Below the pieces are notes generated by a model. That model did no database searches. It was not told the DNA's origin and saw only the letters and a program-made list of their open reading frames with translations. Below, in pieces: positions 1 to 9,025 of a stretch of DNA of 64,000 bases. How positions within the stretch are numbered: the stretch's first letter is position 1; each line of letters opens with the position of its first letter. Source of the stretch: Gemmobacter nectariphilus DSM 15620 (lineage in GTDB: Bacteria > Pseudomonadota > Alphaproteobacteria > Rhodobacterales > Rhodobacteraceae); the NCBI RefSeq assembly GCF_000429765.1, contig NZ_AUCM01000008.1, forward strand, positions 1 to 64,000, read 5' to 3'. Both the position numbers and the translations under genes were made by a program.

Positions 1-258
1 GCGCACCTCACGCTCCAACTCCTTGATCCGGGCTTTCTCAGCCGTCGTCTGACCCGGCCGCTCGCCACCATCGCGCTGAGCTTGACGCACCCAAACCCGA
101 AGGCTGTCCGGCGAACAACCCAATTTACCTGCAATCGCCGTCAGCGCTGCAGCTTCGCTTTGATACTCATCGCGGTGTTCCACCACCAGCCGCACCGCGC
201 GTTCGCGGAACTCGGGTGAATACGGCTTCGCGGTCTTCTTCTTTGATGTCTGTTCCAT
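1..258 (-). CDS. IS3-family transposase OrfA, partial at 3' end
   Basis: This is the N-terminal 86 residues of the small transposase subunit; the rest is outside the window. OrfA supplies the DNA-binding half of the transposase, which in the family is joined to the catalytic OrfB by programmed frameshifting. The protein begins MEQTSKKKTAKPYSPEFRER and shows a helix-turn-helix domain (roughly residues 15-60, with LGCSPDSLRVWVRQ as recognition region) followed by the start of a leucine-zipper-like helix (KARIKELEREVR). ATG at 258 is the only good start. The family assignment is secure; the exact IS name is not claimed. Confidence 0.85.
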   Translation of the reverse strand, partial: MEQTSKKKTAKPYSPEFRERAVRLVVEHRDEYQSEAAALTAIAGKLGCSPDSLRVWVRQAQRDGGERPGQTTAEKARIKELEREVR

Positions 259-309
259 AACGGGCAATTCTCCGAGAGTTTTGCCCTCCGGTAAACCCGG
301 GGCGGTTCA
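1..309 (-). mobile_element. IS3-family insertion sequence, one end only
   Basis: This is the left part of an insertion sequence that runs off the window edge. It contains the start of an OrfA transposase on the minus strand. The element appears to end at 309: read on the minus strand it begins TGAACCGCCCCGGG, a terminal inverted repeat of the type I associate with IS3-family elements, 51 nt upstream of the OrfA start. The flanking open frame continues beyond 309 without matching the element, so the boundary is placed there. Target-site duplication cannot be checked because the other end is missing. Confidence 0.75.
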
Positions 310-607
310 ATACCCGCGGGGCTTCTGGAAGGACGCCCTCGGGCGCGAGGAGGGAAACCTGACCGGGTTCGCGTTCATGCTATTCGCGCTCGGTATCGTC
401 CGAGATCAACGCGTCAGCAGCAAGGGCCGGGCACGACGGGAGAAACACTTCCTCGGTCAGTTTCGCGATTGCCAGCACATCGAGGCCGCGAGCCGCTGTG
501 CGGTCTTCATCACGTTCGACAAGGGTGCCGCGAGACTAGCGCAAGCCACTTATGCTTACGCCGGAGTTGCGACCCAGGTCATCTGTCTGGAAATTCACGA
601 AACCTGA
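310..607 (+). pseudogene. 3' remnant of a gene cut by the IS element; PIN-like C-terminus possible
   Basis: An open frame runs from inside the IS end into the flank and stops at 605-607. The part outside the element encodes about 98 residues ending FITFDKGAARLAQATYAYAG...VICLEIHET. The pattern of a beta strand with a TFD motif followed by an alpha helix is reminiscent of the last part of PIN-like nuclease domains, but the catalytic N-terminal acidic residues would lie in the missing part. No start codon or ribosome-binding site exists outside the IS, so I read it as the tail of an interrupted gene. Function is not assigned. Confidence 0.5.
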
Positions 608-664
608 GCGGCACCCACGTTCAAGCGATGCCTTCCGAAACCGGAAGAAATCGCTTGACTGGGT

Positions 665-692
665 GTGCACGGGAAACCGGCGTTTCGTGCAC
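665..692 (-). terminator. Hairpin downstream of tRNA-Arg
   Basis: GTGCACG (665-671) pairs perfectly with CGTGCAC (686-692), with an inner AAAC/GTTT stem and a CGGC loop. It lies 32 nt beyond the tRNA 3' end on the tRNA's strand and could end its transcript. There is no T-tract, so a Rho-independent role is uncertain. Confidence 0.4.
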
Positions 693-723
693 GCTTATGA
701 CCCGTTTACAAGTAAATGACCAG

Positions 724-800
724 TGGCGACCCCGGGAGGACTCGAACCCCCGGCCAGCCGCTTAGAAGGCGGCTGCTCTATCCAGCTGAGCTACGGGGCC
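724..800 (-). tRNA. tRNA-Arg(TCT)
   Basis: A 77-nt cloverleaf with encoded CCA (reverse of 724-726). The acceptor arm is GGCCCCG pairing with CGGGGTC through one G-U pair. The anticodon stem GCCGC/GCGGC encloses loop CTTCTAA, giving anticodon TCT. The T arm contains GGTTCGAGTCC. It decodes AGA and AGG arginine codons, which are rare in this GC-rich genome. Confidence 0.95.
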
Positions 801-857
801 ACGGGAATGACGTTTAAACGGTCGGTCGCGGTTGGGCAAGGTGCTGGGAGGCACTGC

Positions 858-1754
858 TCAGCGACCGCAAGCCACCTTTGTCACCTCGACAACCCCAATC
901 TCGGTGCCGTCCTTTCGCAGATAGACGTGCTTGATCACGGCACCTGCGTCGATCACGCCCTTTGGCCCGGCCTAGATGCAGTTCTGGTTCAGCAACCCCA
1001 TTCGCATAATTGGCGGAAGAAAGTCTGCCGGTGGATCGACTTCGTAAACGTACCGCAGTTCCCTGCCAGCCGTTTCCATCCGCAACAGCGTTGTCGTCTC
1101 GTCCACCGTCTGGGGCGTCTGAACCTCGGCAGCCATCGTGGCAAGGATGCGGTCAAGCATCGCGACGTTGAATACGCCAGCCGCTGCGGCCTCGTCGACG
1201 CGGCGCGTCCCCTCGATTTGCGCATAACCGGAAAGGCCCATCCCCGAGATCAGCAGCACGAAGCCGGACAGGACGCCTGGCCCACCTGACATCAGCGCGA
1301 TAGCGGGCGAGCGGTGGGCAGACAGCTCGGTCTTCGAGGGCGTCAGGAGCAGCCAGAAATTTGCCAGTGGGATGAACGCCAGTGCAGCCATGCGGCCGTG
1401 CCCGTAGGCATCCCTCGAACGGTCAGAGGCGATTCGGGCGAGGAAGAAGCCGCCGATCAGCGGGGCCAGCATTTCGGCACCGACGACGATCCAGAAGAAG
1501 CCACCAACCAGCGCTGGCACGATGAACGCCATACCCGCGAATGTCACCAAAGACGTGCAGAGGCAGATCAACCCGGACAGCGCAAAGTAGTGCGCACGCC
1601 TGATCTCGGCCACTGACCGGTTCGTCAATCCGCCGATGATGCCGCCAAGGATCACAAGGCCATAGCTGATCGATCCAATCTGATCTTCCGGCAGTTGCAA
1701 GGCAAGGTCTTCGAGCGTGTAAGTTCCTGTCGGCGTTTCTGGCTTGCAGCTTCC
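858..1754 (-). pseudogene. Multi-pass membrane protein gene with in-frame amber codon and degraded 5' end
   Basis: The frame encodes about five hydrophobic segments (for example SISYGLVILGGIIGGL and GFVLLISGMGLSGYA) and a soluble C-terminal tail with VDETTTLLRMETAGRELRYV. A TAG at 972-974 interrupts it after LLNQNCI. Beyond the TAG the same frame stays open for 37 further codons that read as normal protein (AGAVIKHVYLRKDGTEIGVV) before TGA at 858-860, so the TAG looks like a nonsense mutation in a longer ancestral gene. No convincing start codon or ribosome-binding site is seen at the 5' end. I do not recognise the family. Nonsense decay is inferred; suppression of the TAG cannot be excluded. 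Confidence 0.55.
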
Positions 1755-2591
1755 AATTCTACTGCCCGCTTGAAATATCCGTCTTTGCGCAATCGCATGG
1801 CTTGCCACGCGAAATCGTGGAATATGTATGGCCAGTGGTTGGTTTTGTATTAACCTGGAAATTGATCGCAACCTTTTTTGAACGAGTTGCGCCGCGCCCC
1901 CGGAATGAGACCACCATTTGATCGATGGACTTCCGTCTTTAAGCGCCTTGGAAACGATGTTGATTTCTTCGTCTGGCAGTGTGTCGCGGTGCGCTGGCGC
2001 CTTTGCCTTGGCATCCTGGCCCCATTTGCCGATTGATCCGCCACGGCTGCCACGTCGACCGTGGTCTTTGCTCGCCAAGGACAGAAGGCCACCACCAGTT
2101 CATTCACCAGCCCCGCGAGGAGCAAGGCAGATCTGCAAGTCCTGGTGCGGTGCGGGCTGGACAACGTCAACCGCGCGGACTCGGGCATCGGGGTACACTG
2201 TTCCTTGCCTGCCAAGCGTTTGATCCGGAGCCGCGATCGGACTTTCGCGTGGCGCGGCAAGCCCGGCACCAATCGCGTCGATATCGGCCCCGGATACATC
2301 GGCGCCGCGCATGGAATCGGCCGAGTTTCCAAACATCACCATGCAGAACATCCGACCCGGACAGCCCCAGCAGGCCACCTGCATCGTGCGCAGGAACCGC
2401 GCCGTCTGGCACGACCGGCGACTACATCACCGCAATCCTCGCGAAGGCCCGGGGCTTTGCCACGCGATGGCTCTGGGCTTGCAATAACTCCTGTCCGAAC
2501 TTGGCCATTGGCGGCGTCACAGCCGCGCAGAACCTGAAAATGGCCGCACGACGTCGACGGATGCGTCCCTCCGCGGCCTAGCCGCTTTTGC
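1755..2591. other. About 840 bases with no intact gene; degraded coding fragments
   Basis: No frame here has a supported start, ribosome-binding site and full domain. Several minus-strand frames hold short protein-like stretches (for example DEEINIVSKALKDGSPSIKW near 1920-1980, and a frame around 2100-2380) that lie in different frames from each other, which is what frameshifted remnants look like. Together with the IS end and the amber-containing gene this suggests local gene decay. I could not identify the ancestral genes. Confidence 0.45.
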
Positions 2592-3050
2592 CTAGATTGC
2601 GCGCGTCATGAAAAGGCTGTTGGGGTCATCCCAGTAGCCTTCAAAGGGACCGCATTCCTCGAAGCCGGCCTTGGCATACAGCGCGCGCGCGGCGGCGAAG
2701 CCGGGCTGAACCCCTGTCTCGAGGCTCAGGCGGGAATAGCCCGCGGCGCGTGCCTCGGACATCAGGTGATCAAGCAGACGACGGGACAGGCCGCCGCCGC
2801 GGTGTTCGGCCAGAACGTGCATGGACTTGATCTCGGCGTGGTGATCGTCGATCCGCTTGAAGGCGCCCATGCCGATCGCCTCGCCATCCTTGCGCATGAC
2901 GAAAAAGGCGATCCCCGGCGCGGCCAGCGCATCGGCCGGCAACATGTGGATCGATTCGGGCGGCGTTTCGGAATGCATGTCCGCCGTGTGCCGCTGATGC
3001 AGCAGGGCAAGGCTGTCCTGCACGGGGTGTTCGGTCGCGATGGTGATCAT
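2592..3050 (-). CDS. GNAT-family N-acetyltransferase
   Basis: A 152-residue single-domain acetyltransferase predicted to move an acetyl group from acetyl-CoA to an unknown amine. The acetyl-CoA binding region is VLAEHRGGGLSRRLLDHL, containing the R-x-x-G-x-G/A-like loop, preceded by the strand HHAEIKSMHV and followed by the YSRLSLETG strand and the typical C-terminal ALYAKAGFEECGPF. ATG at 3050 is chosen because the upstream in-frame residues do not resemble the family. It stands alone between a decayed region and cckA. Substrate is not predictable. Confidence 0.85.
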   Translation of the reverse strand: MITIATEHPVQDSLALLHQRHTADMHSETPPESIHMLPADALAAPGIAFFVMRKDGEAIGMGAFKRIDDHHAEIKSMHVLAEHRGGGLSRRLLDHLMSEARAAGYSRLSLETGVQPGFAAARALYAKAGFEECGPFEGYWDDPNSLFMTRAI

Positions 3051-3220
3051 GGGCCTGTCTCGGCTGGTTGCCCCCGTCTTGTCGCCTTGCAAGGCGTCTG
3101 CTGCAAGAGGGCGGTCGGCGCAACCGGCACAAATGCCTTTGAATGGGTCGCGATAGGCCCCGACAAGCATGGCTCATGCGGCATCCTGGCCCGTCCCGTC
3201 GATCATCCTGGGGCAGCCGA

Positions 3221-5518
3221 TCAATGCAACTGGTCATGCACCGTCCGCGTCAGATCATCGAGCGAGAAGGGTTTGGCCAGAAACACCGAATTCGGAATAT
3301 CGTCCTGAATGTCGGCGAAACTGTCTTCGGCATAGCCAGAGACGAAGACGACACGCACCCCCGGCCGGTGCTTGAGCGCGGTGCGCACCCAGGTCGGGCC
3401 ATCCAGTCCCGGCATGATGACATCGGTGACGAAGACATCGACCGAAACTGCCTCGTCCTCGAGGATGTCGAGCGCAATCTCGGCGCTTTCGGCCTCGATC
3501 ACCGAATAGCCCCTCAGGCGCAAGGCGCGGGCGGCAAAGGCGCGCACGGGCGCCTCGTCCTCGACCAGCAGCACGACGCCCCCCTGCCCCGACCGCGGGG
3601 CTGCGGGTTTGGGGGCCGGCAGCGTCGGCTCTTCGGCGCCCGCATGCAGGGGGAAATACATCGAGAAGGTCGTCCCCAACCCCGGCGTGCTGTCGACAAA
3701 GATGTAGCCGCCCGATTGCTTGACGATGCCGTAAGCCGTCGACAGGCCAAGACCTGTCCCTTCGCCGGGGCGCTTGGTGGTGAAGAAGGGTTCGAACACC
3801 TTGTCCATCAGCTCGGGGGCGATGCCCGTGCCCTGGTCGATCACCCGCATCAGCGCGTAATCACCTGCCGGCACCACCGCACGGTTGCGGCGCAGATCCT
3901 CGGTCAGATGGCAGGCCTCGGTCACGATTCGGATGGTGCCGCCACCGGGCATGGCATCGCGGGCGTTGACCACAAGGTTCATCAACACCTGTTCCAGCTG
4001 CCGCCGGTCGGCGCGGATCGCGCCCACCCCGTCAGCACAATCCAGATCCAGCCGCACCCGTTCGCCGACCAGACGGTTGAGCAGATGCATCACATCCCCC
4101 AGCGCATCGGCCAGGTTGACCCGTTCCGGCTTGAGCGTCTGCTTGCGGGAGAACGCCAGCAGCTGGCCGACCAGCGCCGCCGCCCGGTTGGCGTTCTGGT
4201 GGATCTGCGCAAGGTCGGAATAATCCGGATCGGTGGTATCGTGGCGCAGCAGAAGCAAGTCGCAATGGCCGGAAATCGCGGTCAGAAGGTTGTTGAAATC
4301 ATGCGCGACCCCGCCAGCCAGCTGGCCGATCGCCTGCATCTTCTGGCTTTGCACGAACTGCGCCTCGAGCGTCTTGAGCGCCGTTGCGTCCGAAATCACC
4401 GCCAGAAGCCCCTCTTGCGCCGAGGCGCCAAGCGGGCGCAGCACGATCTGCACGAAAGCCTCGGGCCCGGCATGGCTCAGCCGCAGCACTTCGGCCTTGC
4501 CAGGCAGACGGCCGGCGGCCACATCGCCGATCCAGTCGCGCACCGATCGGCCCAGCCCTTCGAAGAGATCCGAGGCATTCGCCTCTTGCCCCCGGTCAAG
4601 GTGCAAAAGCGCGCGCGCGGCGGCGTTCGCTTCCTCGACGGTGCCGTTTGCCGACAGCCGCAGCAGCGCGACCGGCAAATCCTCGACGCCTGTCAAGGCG
4701 GCGGTCGCGGGCAAAAGGCCACGCGGCAGCAGGAAAACCTCGCGCCGGTCGGCGGCGCCTTCCAGCTCCAGCACCACAGCCTCGACCGGGCCATCGACGG
4801 CGGCAACGGTCACGACCGCGCCGGAACGCAAGGGCAGATCGGTGAAGATCCGGTCCAGCGCGCGCGGACGCGCACCGACCAGCCGGCGCATCGATTCATT
4901 GGCGTAAAGCACCGCGCCGGTGCGGCCCGCGACCAGCATGGGCAGGCTGATCCCGTCAGCCCCGCGCCCCTGCCCCGAGCGGTCGAGAAATTCATCGAAC
5001 CGCCACAGGAACCGCCCTGGCGCGCTGCGATGCACCGAAAGCCGCACCTGCCCGCGGCGCGTCACCACATCTTCGCGCGCATGGCCAAGGTTGGCCGCGC
5101 GGCTTTGCAGCCGATACAGCACCGCCGACGGATGGGCAAAGACATCGCCCAGCGTGGCGACCAGCGTCGCGGCATCGGCCCGGCCAAACCGCGCCTGTGC
5201 GGCACGGTTGCGATACAGCACCTGCCCCAGGTCGTCGGTGGCAAAGCAGGGCGCCTCATCCTCGGCCACCAGCGCATGCAGCCGTGCGGCGGCCTGACGG
5301 CGCCACAGGCGCCCCGCACGCCCGGCCACAAGCGACAGGACGCTCGCCAATCCCAGTGTTGCCGCCACCGACCAGAGCGCCAGACGCGGCATGCCATCGG
5401 ACAGCAAGAACCCCGCCCCGGCCAAAACACCGGCCAGCACCAGAAGCGGCATGCGCCGGATTGGCGCCTGCTCGCCGCCATCGGGCGGCGGATCGGCAAG
5501 TGGCGTGACGATGGACAC
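3221..5518 (-). CDS. cckA: Hybrid sensor histidine kinase CckA
   Basis: This is the top kinase of the alphaproteobacterial cell-cycle phosphorelay, passing phosphate through ChpT to CtrA and CpdR. The 765-residue protein has two N-terminal membrane segments (about 23-40 and 48-65), PAS-like regions (about 85-170, 190-260 and 275-385), a HisKA domain with phospho-accepting His406 in AGGVAHDFNNLL, an HATPase domain (N-box LMNLVVNARD, G-boxes DQGTGI and GEGTGLGLS) and a C-terminal receiver with acceptor Asp699 (VFVTDVIMPGLDG). The order matches CckA. A GTG at 5518 preceded by AAAGGGGG is the start; the nearby ATG is out of frame. A CtrA-type site lies 47 nt upstream, suggesting feedback control. 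Confidence 0.93.
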   Translation of the reverse strand: MSIVTPLADPPPDGGEQAPIRRMPLLVLAGVLAGAGFLLSDGMPRLALWSVAATLGLASVLSLVAGRAGRLWRRQAAARLHALVAEDEAPCFATDDLGQVLYRNRAAQARFGRADAATLVATLGDVFAHPSAVLYRLQSRAANLGHAREDVVTRRGQVRLSVHRSAPGRFLWRFDEFLDRSGQGRGADGISLPMLVAGRTGAVLYANESMRRLVGARPRALDRIFTDLPLRSGAVVTVAAVDGPVEAVVLELEGAADRREVFLLPRGLLPATAALTGVEDLPVALLRLSANGTVEEANAAARALLHLDRGQEANASDLFEGLGRSVRDWIGDVAAGRLPGKAEVLRLSHAGPEAFVQIVLRPLGASAQEGLLAVISDATALKTLEAQFVQSQKMQAIGQLAGGVAHDFNNLLTAISGHCDLLLLRHDTTDPDYSDLAQIHQNANRAAALVGQLLAFSRKQTLKPERVNLADALGDVMHLLNRLVGERVRLDLDCADGVGAIRADRRQLEQVLMNLVVNARDAMPGGGTIRIVTEACHLTEDLRRNRAVVPAGDYALMRVIDQGTGIAPELMDKVFEPFFTTKRPGEGTGLGLSTAYGIVKQSGGYIFVDSTPGLGTTFSMYFPLHAGAEEPTLPAPKPAAPRSGQGGVVLLVEDEAPVRAFAARALRLRGYSVIEAESAEIALDILEDEAVSVDVFVTDVIMPGLDGPTWVRTALKHRPGVRVVFVSGYAEDSFADIQDDIPNSVFLAKPFSLDDLTRTVHDQLH

Positions 5519-5564
5519 GGAGCCCCCTTTCCATGAATCGCCCGCCCTATTCGCACCTAAATTC

Positions 5565-5580
5565 GTTAACCTACGATTAA
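5565..5580 (-). promoter_or_regulatory. CtrA-type binding site upstream of cckA
   Basis: On the cckA strand the sequence reads TTAA-TCGTAGG-TTAAC, an exact match to the CtrA consensus TTAA-N7-TTAAC known from alphaproteobacteria. It starts 47 nt before the cckA GTG and lies in the 103-nt gap after rsmB. Binding is inferred from sequence only. Confidence 0.65.
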
Positions 5581-5621
5581 TGCGCGCGATTCAACCCTTG
5601 ATGGAAAGTCTTGCCCGCCTC

Positions 5622-6770
5622 TCAGCCTTTTAGCAATGCCAGATAAAAGCCGTCGCCGCCGTCCAGCGGGGTCAGGCGCAATTCGCGCTGCAACGCGAAG
5701 CGCGGCGCGCGGGCCAGAAAAGCCGCAACCCGCGCGGCATTTTCGCACGCCAGCAAGGAACAGGTGGCATAGGCCAGCCATCGACCCGGCGCGACCTGCG
5801 CGGCCGCGGCATCGAGCACCGCATCCTGCGCCGCGTTCAGTGCCTCCAGCCGCGCCGCGTCCAGCCGCCAGCGCGCCTCGGGCGAGCGGCGCCAGGCGCC
5901 CGAGCCCGAACAGGGCGCATCGGCCAGAACCAGATCGTACCCCCCTGACAAGGCTGCGGTTTCCACCGTCTTGACCCGCACCCCGGCCCGCGCGGCGCGC
6001 GGCGCCAGATCGGCCATGCGGCGCTGATCGGCATCATGGGCGGTCAGGTCCACCTTCGCCTGCCCGGCCATTGCCAGCGACTTGCCGCCACCGCCCGCGC
6101 AATAGTCCAGCACCCGCATGCCATCGGCCAGCGGCAGCGCCTGAACCACTGCCTGCGAGGCAGCGTCCTGCAATTCGACCAGACCTTCGCGATAGCTGGC
6201 GGATGCGGCAATCCGCCGCGCGCCCGATGTCACCTCCAGCGCGGTCGCCGCCAGCGGATGGGGCCGGGTGCCGATCCCCTCGGTCTGCAGCACCGCCTGG
6301 GCCCGCGTCACCGTCGCCTTGCGCAGGTTCACCCGCAGAAACACCGGCGCGCGCGATTGCAGCGCCTGCATCACCGGCACGAAATCGGCCCCCAGCGACT
6401 CGCGCATCTGCGGTGCCAGCCAGTCGGGGCAATCGAGCGCCTCCAGCTCGGTCATGGGACGCGGCGTCTCGGCCGCCGAGACCGGCGCAGGCGCGTGACC
6501 ATCGCCGGTAAACAGCGCCGCCGGGTCGACCCCTTGCGCGCGCAGAACGCCCAGCATCAGCCCGCGCCCAGTGGCCGCCCCGCCCAGCGCCGCGGCAGAC
6601 CGCATCCGCCGCAGCGCATCGAACACATGGTCGCGCACCGCCGCGCGATCCCCCGAGCCGGCAAACCGGCTCGACCGCGCCCAGTTGACCAGCGCCTTTT
6701 CCGCGGGCTCGCCCGCAAGGACCCGATCCAGCACCGAAATGGACGCGGCCACCCGCGCACCGGGCGTCAC
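5622..6770 (-). CDS. RsmB-like rRNA (cytosine-5) methyltransferase
   Basis: A 382-residue SAM-dependent RNA m5C methyltransferase of the RsmB/NOP2 family, which in bacteria modifies 16S rRNA. An N-terminal NusB-like helical domain (about 1-85) precedes the catalytic domain. SAM motif I is LDYCAGGGGK (221-230), motif IV is DAPCSGSGAWRR with Cys287, and motif VI is YATCSLL with the nucleophilic Cys337; both family cysteines are present. The GTG at 6770 begins 3 nt after the stop of the upstream aminotransferase gene, so the two are probably co-transcribed. The exact target cytosine is inferred from the family, not shown. Confidence 0.85.
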   Translation of the reverse strand: MTPGARVAASISVLDRVLAGEPAEKALVNWARSSRFAGSGDRAAVRDHVFDALRRMRSAAALGGAATGRGLMLGVLRAQGVDPAALFTGDGHAPAPVSAAETPRPMTELEALDCPDWLAPQMRESLGADFVPVMQALQSRAPVFLRVNLRKATVTRAQAVLQTEGIGTRPHPLAATALEVTSGARRIAASASYREGLVELQDAASQAVVQALPLADGMRVLDYCAGGGGKSLAMAGQAKVDLTAHDADQRRMADLAPRAARAGVRVKTVETAALSGGYDLVLADAPCSGSGAWRRSPEARWRLDAARLEALNAAQDAVLDAAAAQVAPGRWLAYATCSLLACENAARVAAFLARAPRFALQRELRLTPLDGGDGFYLALLKG

Positions 6771-6773
6771 GCC

Positions 6774-7973
6774 CTAGCCCCCTGCGACGACGCGCGCCGC
6801 CGCCGCGACACCGCCGGTGCCATGAGGGATCTTCAGCGCCTGCAACCCGGCCTCCATCACGCCCAGCGTGCCAAGGATCATATGGGCATTCACATGGCCC
6901 ATATGCCCGACCCGCAAGAACCCGTGCCAGCGCGGATCGTCGGGCGGCGCCATGCCAAGGCCGATCCCCAGCGTGACGCCGGCCTCGGTCTCGCACCACT
7001 GGCGCAGGCGGGTGGCATCGGGTTCGGCAATGCGGGCCGCCGTCACCGCCCGCGCCCGCGCGGCCGGATCGGCAATGTTCAGCGCGATGTTCGGCGCGCC
7101 CTCGCCCCAGGCCTCGAAGGCGGCCCAGACAGCGCGGGCCAGCGTGTCGTGGCGCGCCCAGACATGATCCAGCCCTTCCTCGTGGATCATGGTCAGCGAC
7201 TCGCGCAGGCCATAGATATGATGGGTCGGGGCCGTGCCGCCGAAATTCATCCAGAATTCGCTGGCCCGGGCGCGGACCGTCCAGTCCCAATAGGGCGTGC
7301 GCAGGTTCGAGGTGCGGCAGACCTCCATCGCCTTGTCGGACACCCAGACAAAGCCCAGCCCAGGCGGCACCATCAGCCCCTTCTGGCTGGCCGACACCGC
7401 CACATCGACACCCCAGGCATCGAATTCGAACCGATCGCAGCCCATCGAGGCAATGCAGTCCACCGCAAGCAGCGCCGGATGCCCGGCCGCGTCGATCGCG
7501 GCCCGCACCGCCGCCACATCGTTCAGCACCGAGGTCGCCGTATCGACCTGGGTCAGCAGAACCACGCGGATCCGCCCTCCGGGATCGGCACGCAGCGCGG
7601 CCTCGACCCGGTTCGCATCGACCGGACCCTTGCGGCCAAAGTCGATGGCCTCGACCTCGACGCCCAGATCGCGCGCCTGCTGCGCCCAGCCTTCGCCAAA
7701 GCGGCCCGTCACCAGCGACAGGGCCTTGTCGCCCCGGCTGAACATGTTGACGTTCGCCGCCTCCCAGGCACCGTGGCCATTGGCGATATAGATCGCCACG
7801 TTCTGCGCCGTGCGCGCGACCGCCTTCAGGTCTGCGCGCAGGCCGGGCATCATGTCGACCAGGGCGCCTGCATAAATGTTCGGCGCGGCCCGGTGCATCG
7901 CGTTCAGCACGCGGTCGGGCATGACGGACGGGCCGGGAATGGCGAGGATCTGGCGGCCCTGCGCAAGGCTCAT
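6774..7973 (-). CDS. Class V aminotransferase (serine/alanine--glyoxylate type)
   Basis: A 399-residue PLP enzyme expected to transaminate glyoxylate using alanine or serine, or a related 2-oxo acid. The PLP lysine is Lys198 in VSASQKGLMVPPGLG; the upstream VDCIASMGCD holds the aspartate that contacts the PLP ring nitrogen. Early motifs IPGPSVMPDRVL and NGHGAWEAA are typical of the alanine-glyoxylate/serine-glyoxylate group. The ATG at 7973 follows AGGAG by 6 nt; a longer reading has no ribosome-binding site. It is immediately upstream of the rsmB-like gene. Serine-glyoxylate activity would fit the serine cycle or photorespiration-like salvage, but no partner genes are adjacent. Confidence 0.82.
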   Translation of the reverse strand: MSLAQGRQILAIPGPSVMPDRVLNAMHRAAPNIYAGALVDMMPGLRADLKAVARTAQNVAIYIANGHGAWEAANVNMFSRGDKALSLVTGRFGEGWAQQARDLGVEVEAIDFGRKGPVDANRVEAALRADPGGRIRVVLLTQVDTATSVLNDVAAVRAAIDAAGHPALLAVDCIASMGCDRFEFDAWGVDVAVSASQKGLMVPPGLGFVWVSDKAMEVCRTSNLRTPYWDWTVRARASEFWMNFGGTAPTHHIYGLRESLTMIHEEGLDHVWARHDTLARAVWAAFEAWGEGAPNIALNIADPAARARAVTAARIAEPDATRLRQWCETEAGVTLGIGLGMAPPDDPRWHGFLRVGHMGHVNAHMILGTLGVMEAGLQALKIPHGTGGVAAAARVVAGG

Positions 7974-8036
7974 GGCGATCTCCTGAGGATGAACGCCCAA
8001 TGGCTAGGCGTTTGCCGCCCGAAGGTCAACGCCCGC

Positions 8037-8780
8037 TCAGGCCGCAGCCAGCGCCGCGATGATCGCCGCGAAATCGGCCGCCTTCAACGAGGCCCCGCCC
8101 ACCAGCGCGCCATCCACATCCGGCAGCGCAAAGATGGCGGCAGCATTGCCCGGCTTGACCGACCCGCCATAGAGCAGCGGCACCTGACCGGCCGGCACCG
8201 CGCCAAAGCGCATCGCCAGCCCCTCGCGCAGCGCGGCATGCACCTCGGCGATCTGCGATTCTGTCGGCGTGCGGCCGGTGCCGATGGCCCAGACAGGCTC
8301 ATAGGCGACAACCAGCCGCGCCAGATCGACCCCCTCGGGGATCGAGGCGGCAAGCTGGCCGCCCACCACCTCCAGCGTGCGGCCCGCGTCCCGCTCCTCC
8401 AGCGTCTCGCCGACACAGACAATGGCGATCAGCCCGGCCAGCTGCGCGGCCTGTGCCTTGGCCGCGACGATATCGTCGGTCTCGCCATGATCGGCGCGGC
8501 GTTCGGAATGGCCAAGGATCACATGGCTGGCGCCCGCATCGGCCAGCATGGCGGCCGAGACATCGCCGGTATGGGCGCCTTGCGGCATCACATGGCAATC
8601 CTGCCCGCCAATGGCGATGCGCCCGGCTGCCGTGCTCGCCCCCCGGTGCACCAGGGTCGCGGGCAGGCACAGCAGAACCTCACAGCCTTGCCCCGCAGCC
8701 CCGCAGATCGCCTCCAGCTCGGCCAGATCGGCCCCCAGCCCGTGCATCTTCCAGTTGCCTGCCGCCAGCCTGCGCGCCAT
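8037..8780 (-). CDS. tpiA: Triosephosphate isomerase
   Basis: Interconverts dihydroxyacetone phosphate and glyceraldehyde 3-phosphate in the cytoplasm. The 247-residue TIM barrel has all catalytic residues: Lys11 in AGNWKM, His91 in ILGHSERR and Glu161 in [11 protein letters not shown], with the phosphate-gripping loop 6 directly after and [10 protein letters not shown] near the C-terminus. Length is normal for the family. ATG at 8780 gives the canonical [12 protein letters not shown] start. The gene stands alone with its promoter region shared with the divergent sugar-kinase gene. Confidence 0.96.
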   Translation of the reverse strand: MARRLAAGNWKMHGLGADLAELEAICGAAGQGCEVLLCLPATLVHRGASTAAGRIAIGGQDCHVMPQGAHTGDVSAAMLADAGASHVILGHSERRADHGETDDIVAAKAQAAQLAGLIAIVCVGETLEERDAGRTLEVVGGQLAASIPEGVDLARLVVAYEPVWAIGTGRTPTESQIAEVHAALREGLAMRFGAVPAGQVPLLYGGSVKPGNAAAIFALPDVDGALVGGASLKAADFAAIIAALAAA

Positions 8781-8907
8781 TCCGCTCTCCGTGCTTACAA
8801 ATCCGGCCGGGAATGCCACAGCCGCGCCCGTGGCGCAAGGAAGGCTGCAAGCAGACCCTGGGCTTGCCGCAAAATCTCCGCCCCCCACCCCGCGCCATCC
8901 GCAGCCC

Positions 8908-8931
8908 TTTCACCTTGCTTCAAATACCCGG
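8908..8931 (-). repeat. Dispersed CAAATACCC core (copy A)
   Basis: TTTCACCTTGCTTCAAATAC followed by CCGG, matching the core of the recurrent intergenic element. It sits in the divergent gap between tpiA and the PfkB kinase and has no clear flanking hairpin. This copy is one of the few not placed 3' of a gene. Confidence 0.6.
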
Positions 8932-9025
8932 CGACACTGACCATCGGGCGCGCCCGCCTGAGGAAAGCCCCCTTGCCCGCCCCGCGAGGCACCAGCACAA
9001 CAGGCACCACGCAACGGAGCCGCCC

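Noticed and set aside
3143-5536. A 797-codon plus-strand frame opposite cckA
   Set aside because: It is the antisense shadow of a GC-rich gene, rich in His, Arg and Gln with no domain; the minus-strand CckA motifs are decisive.
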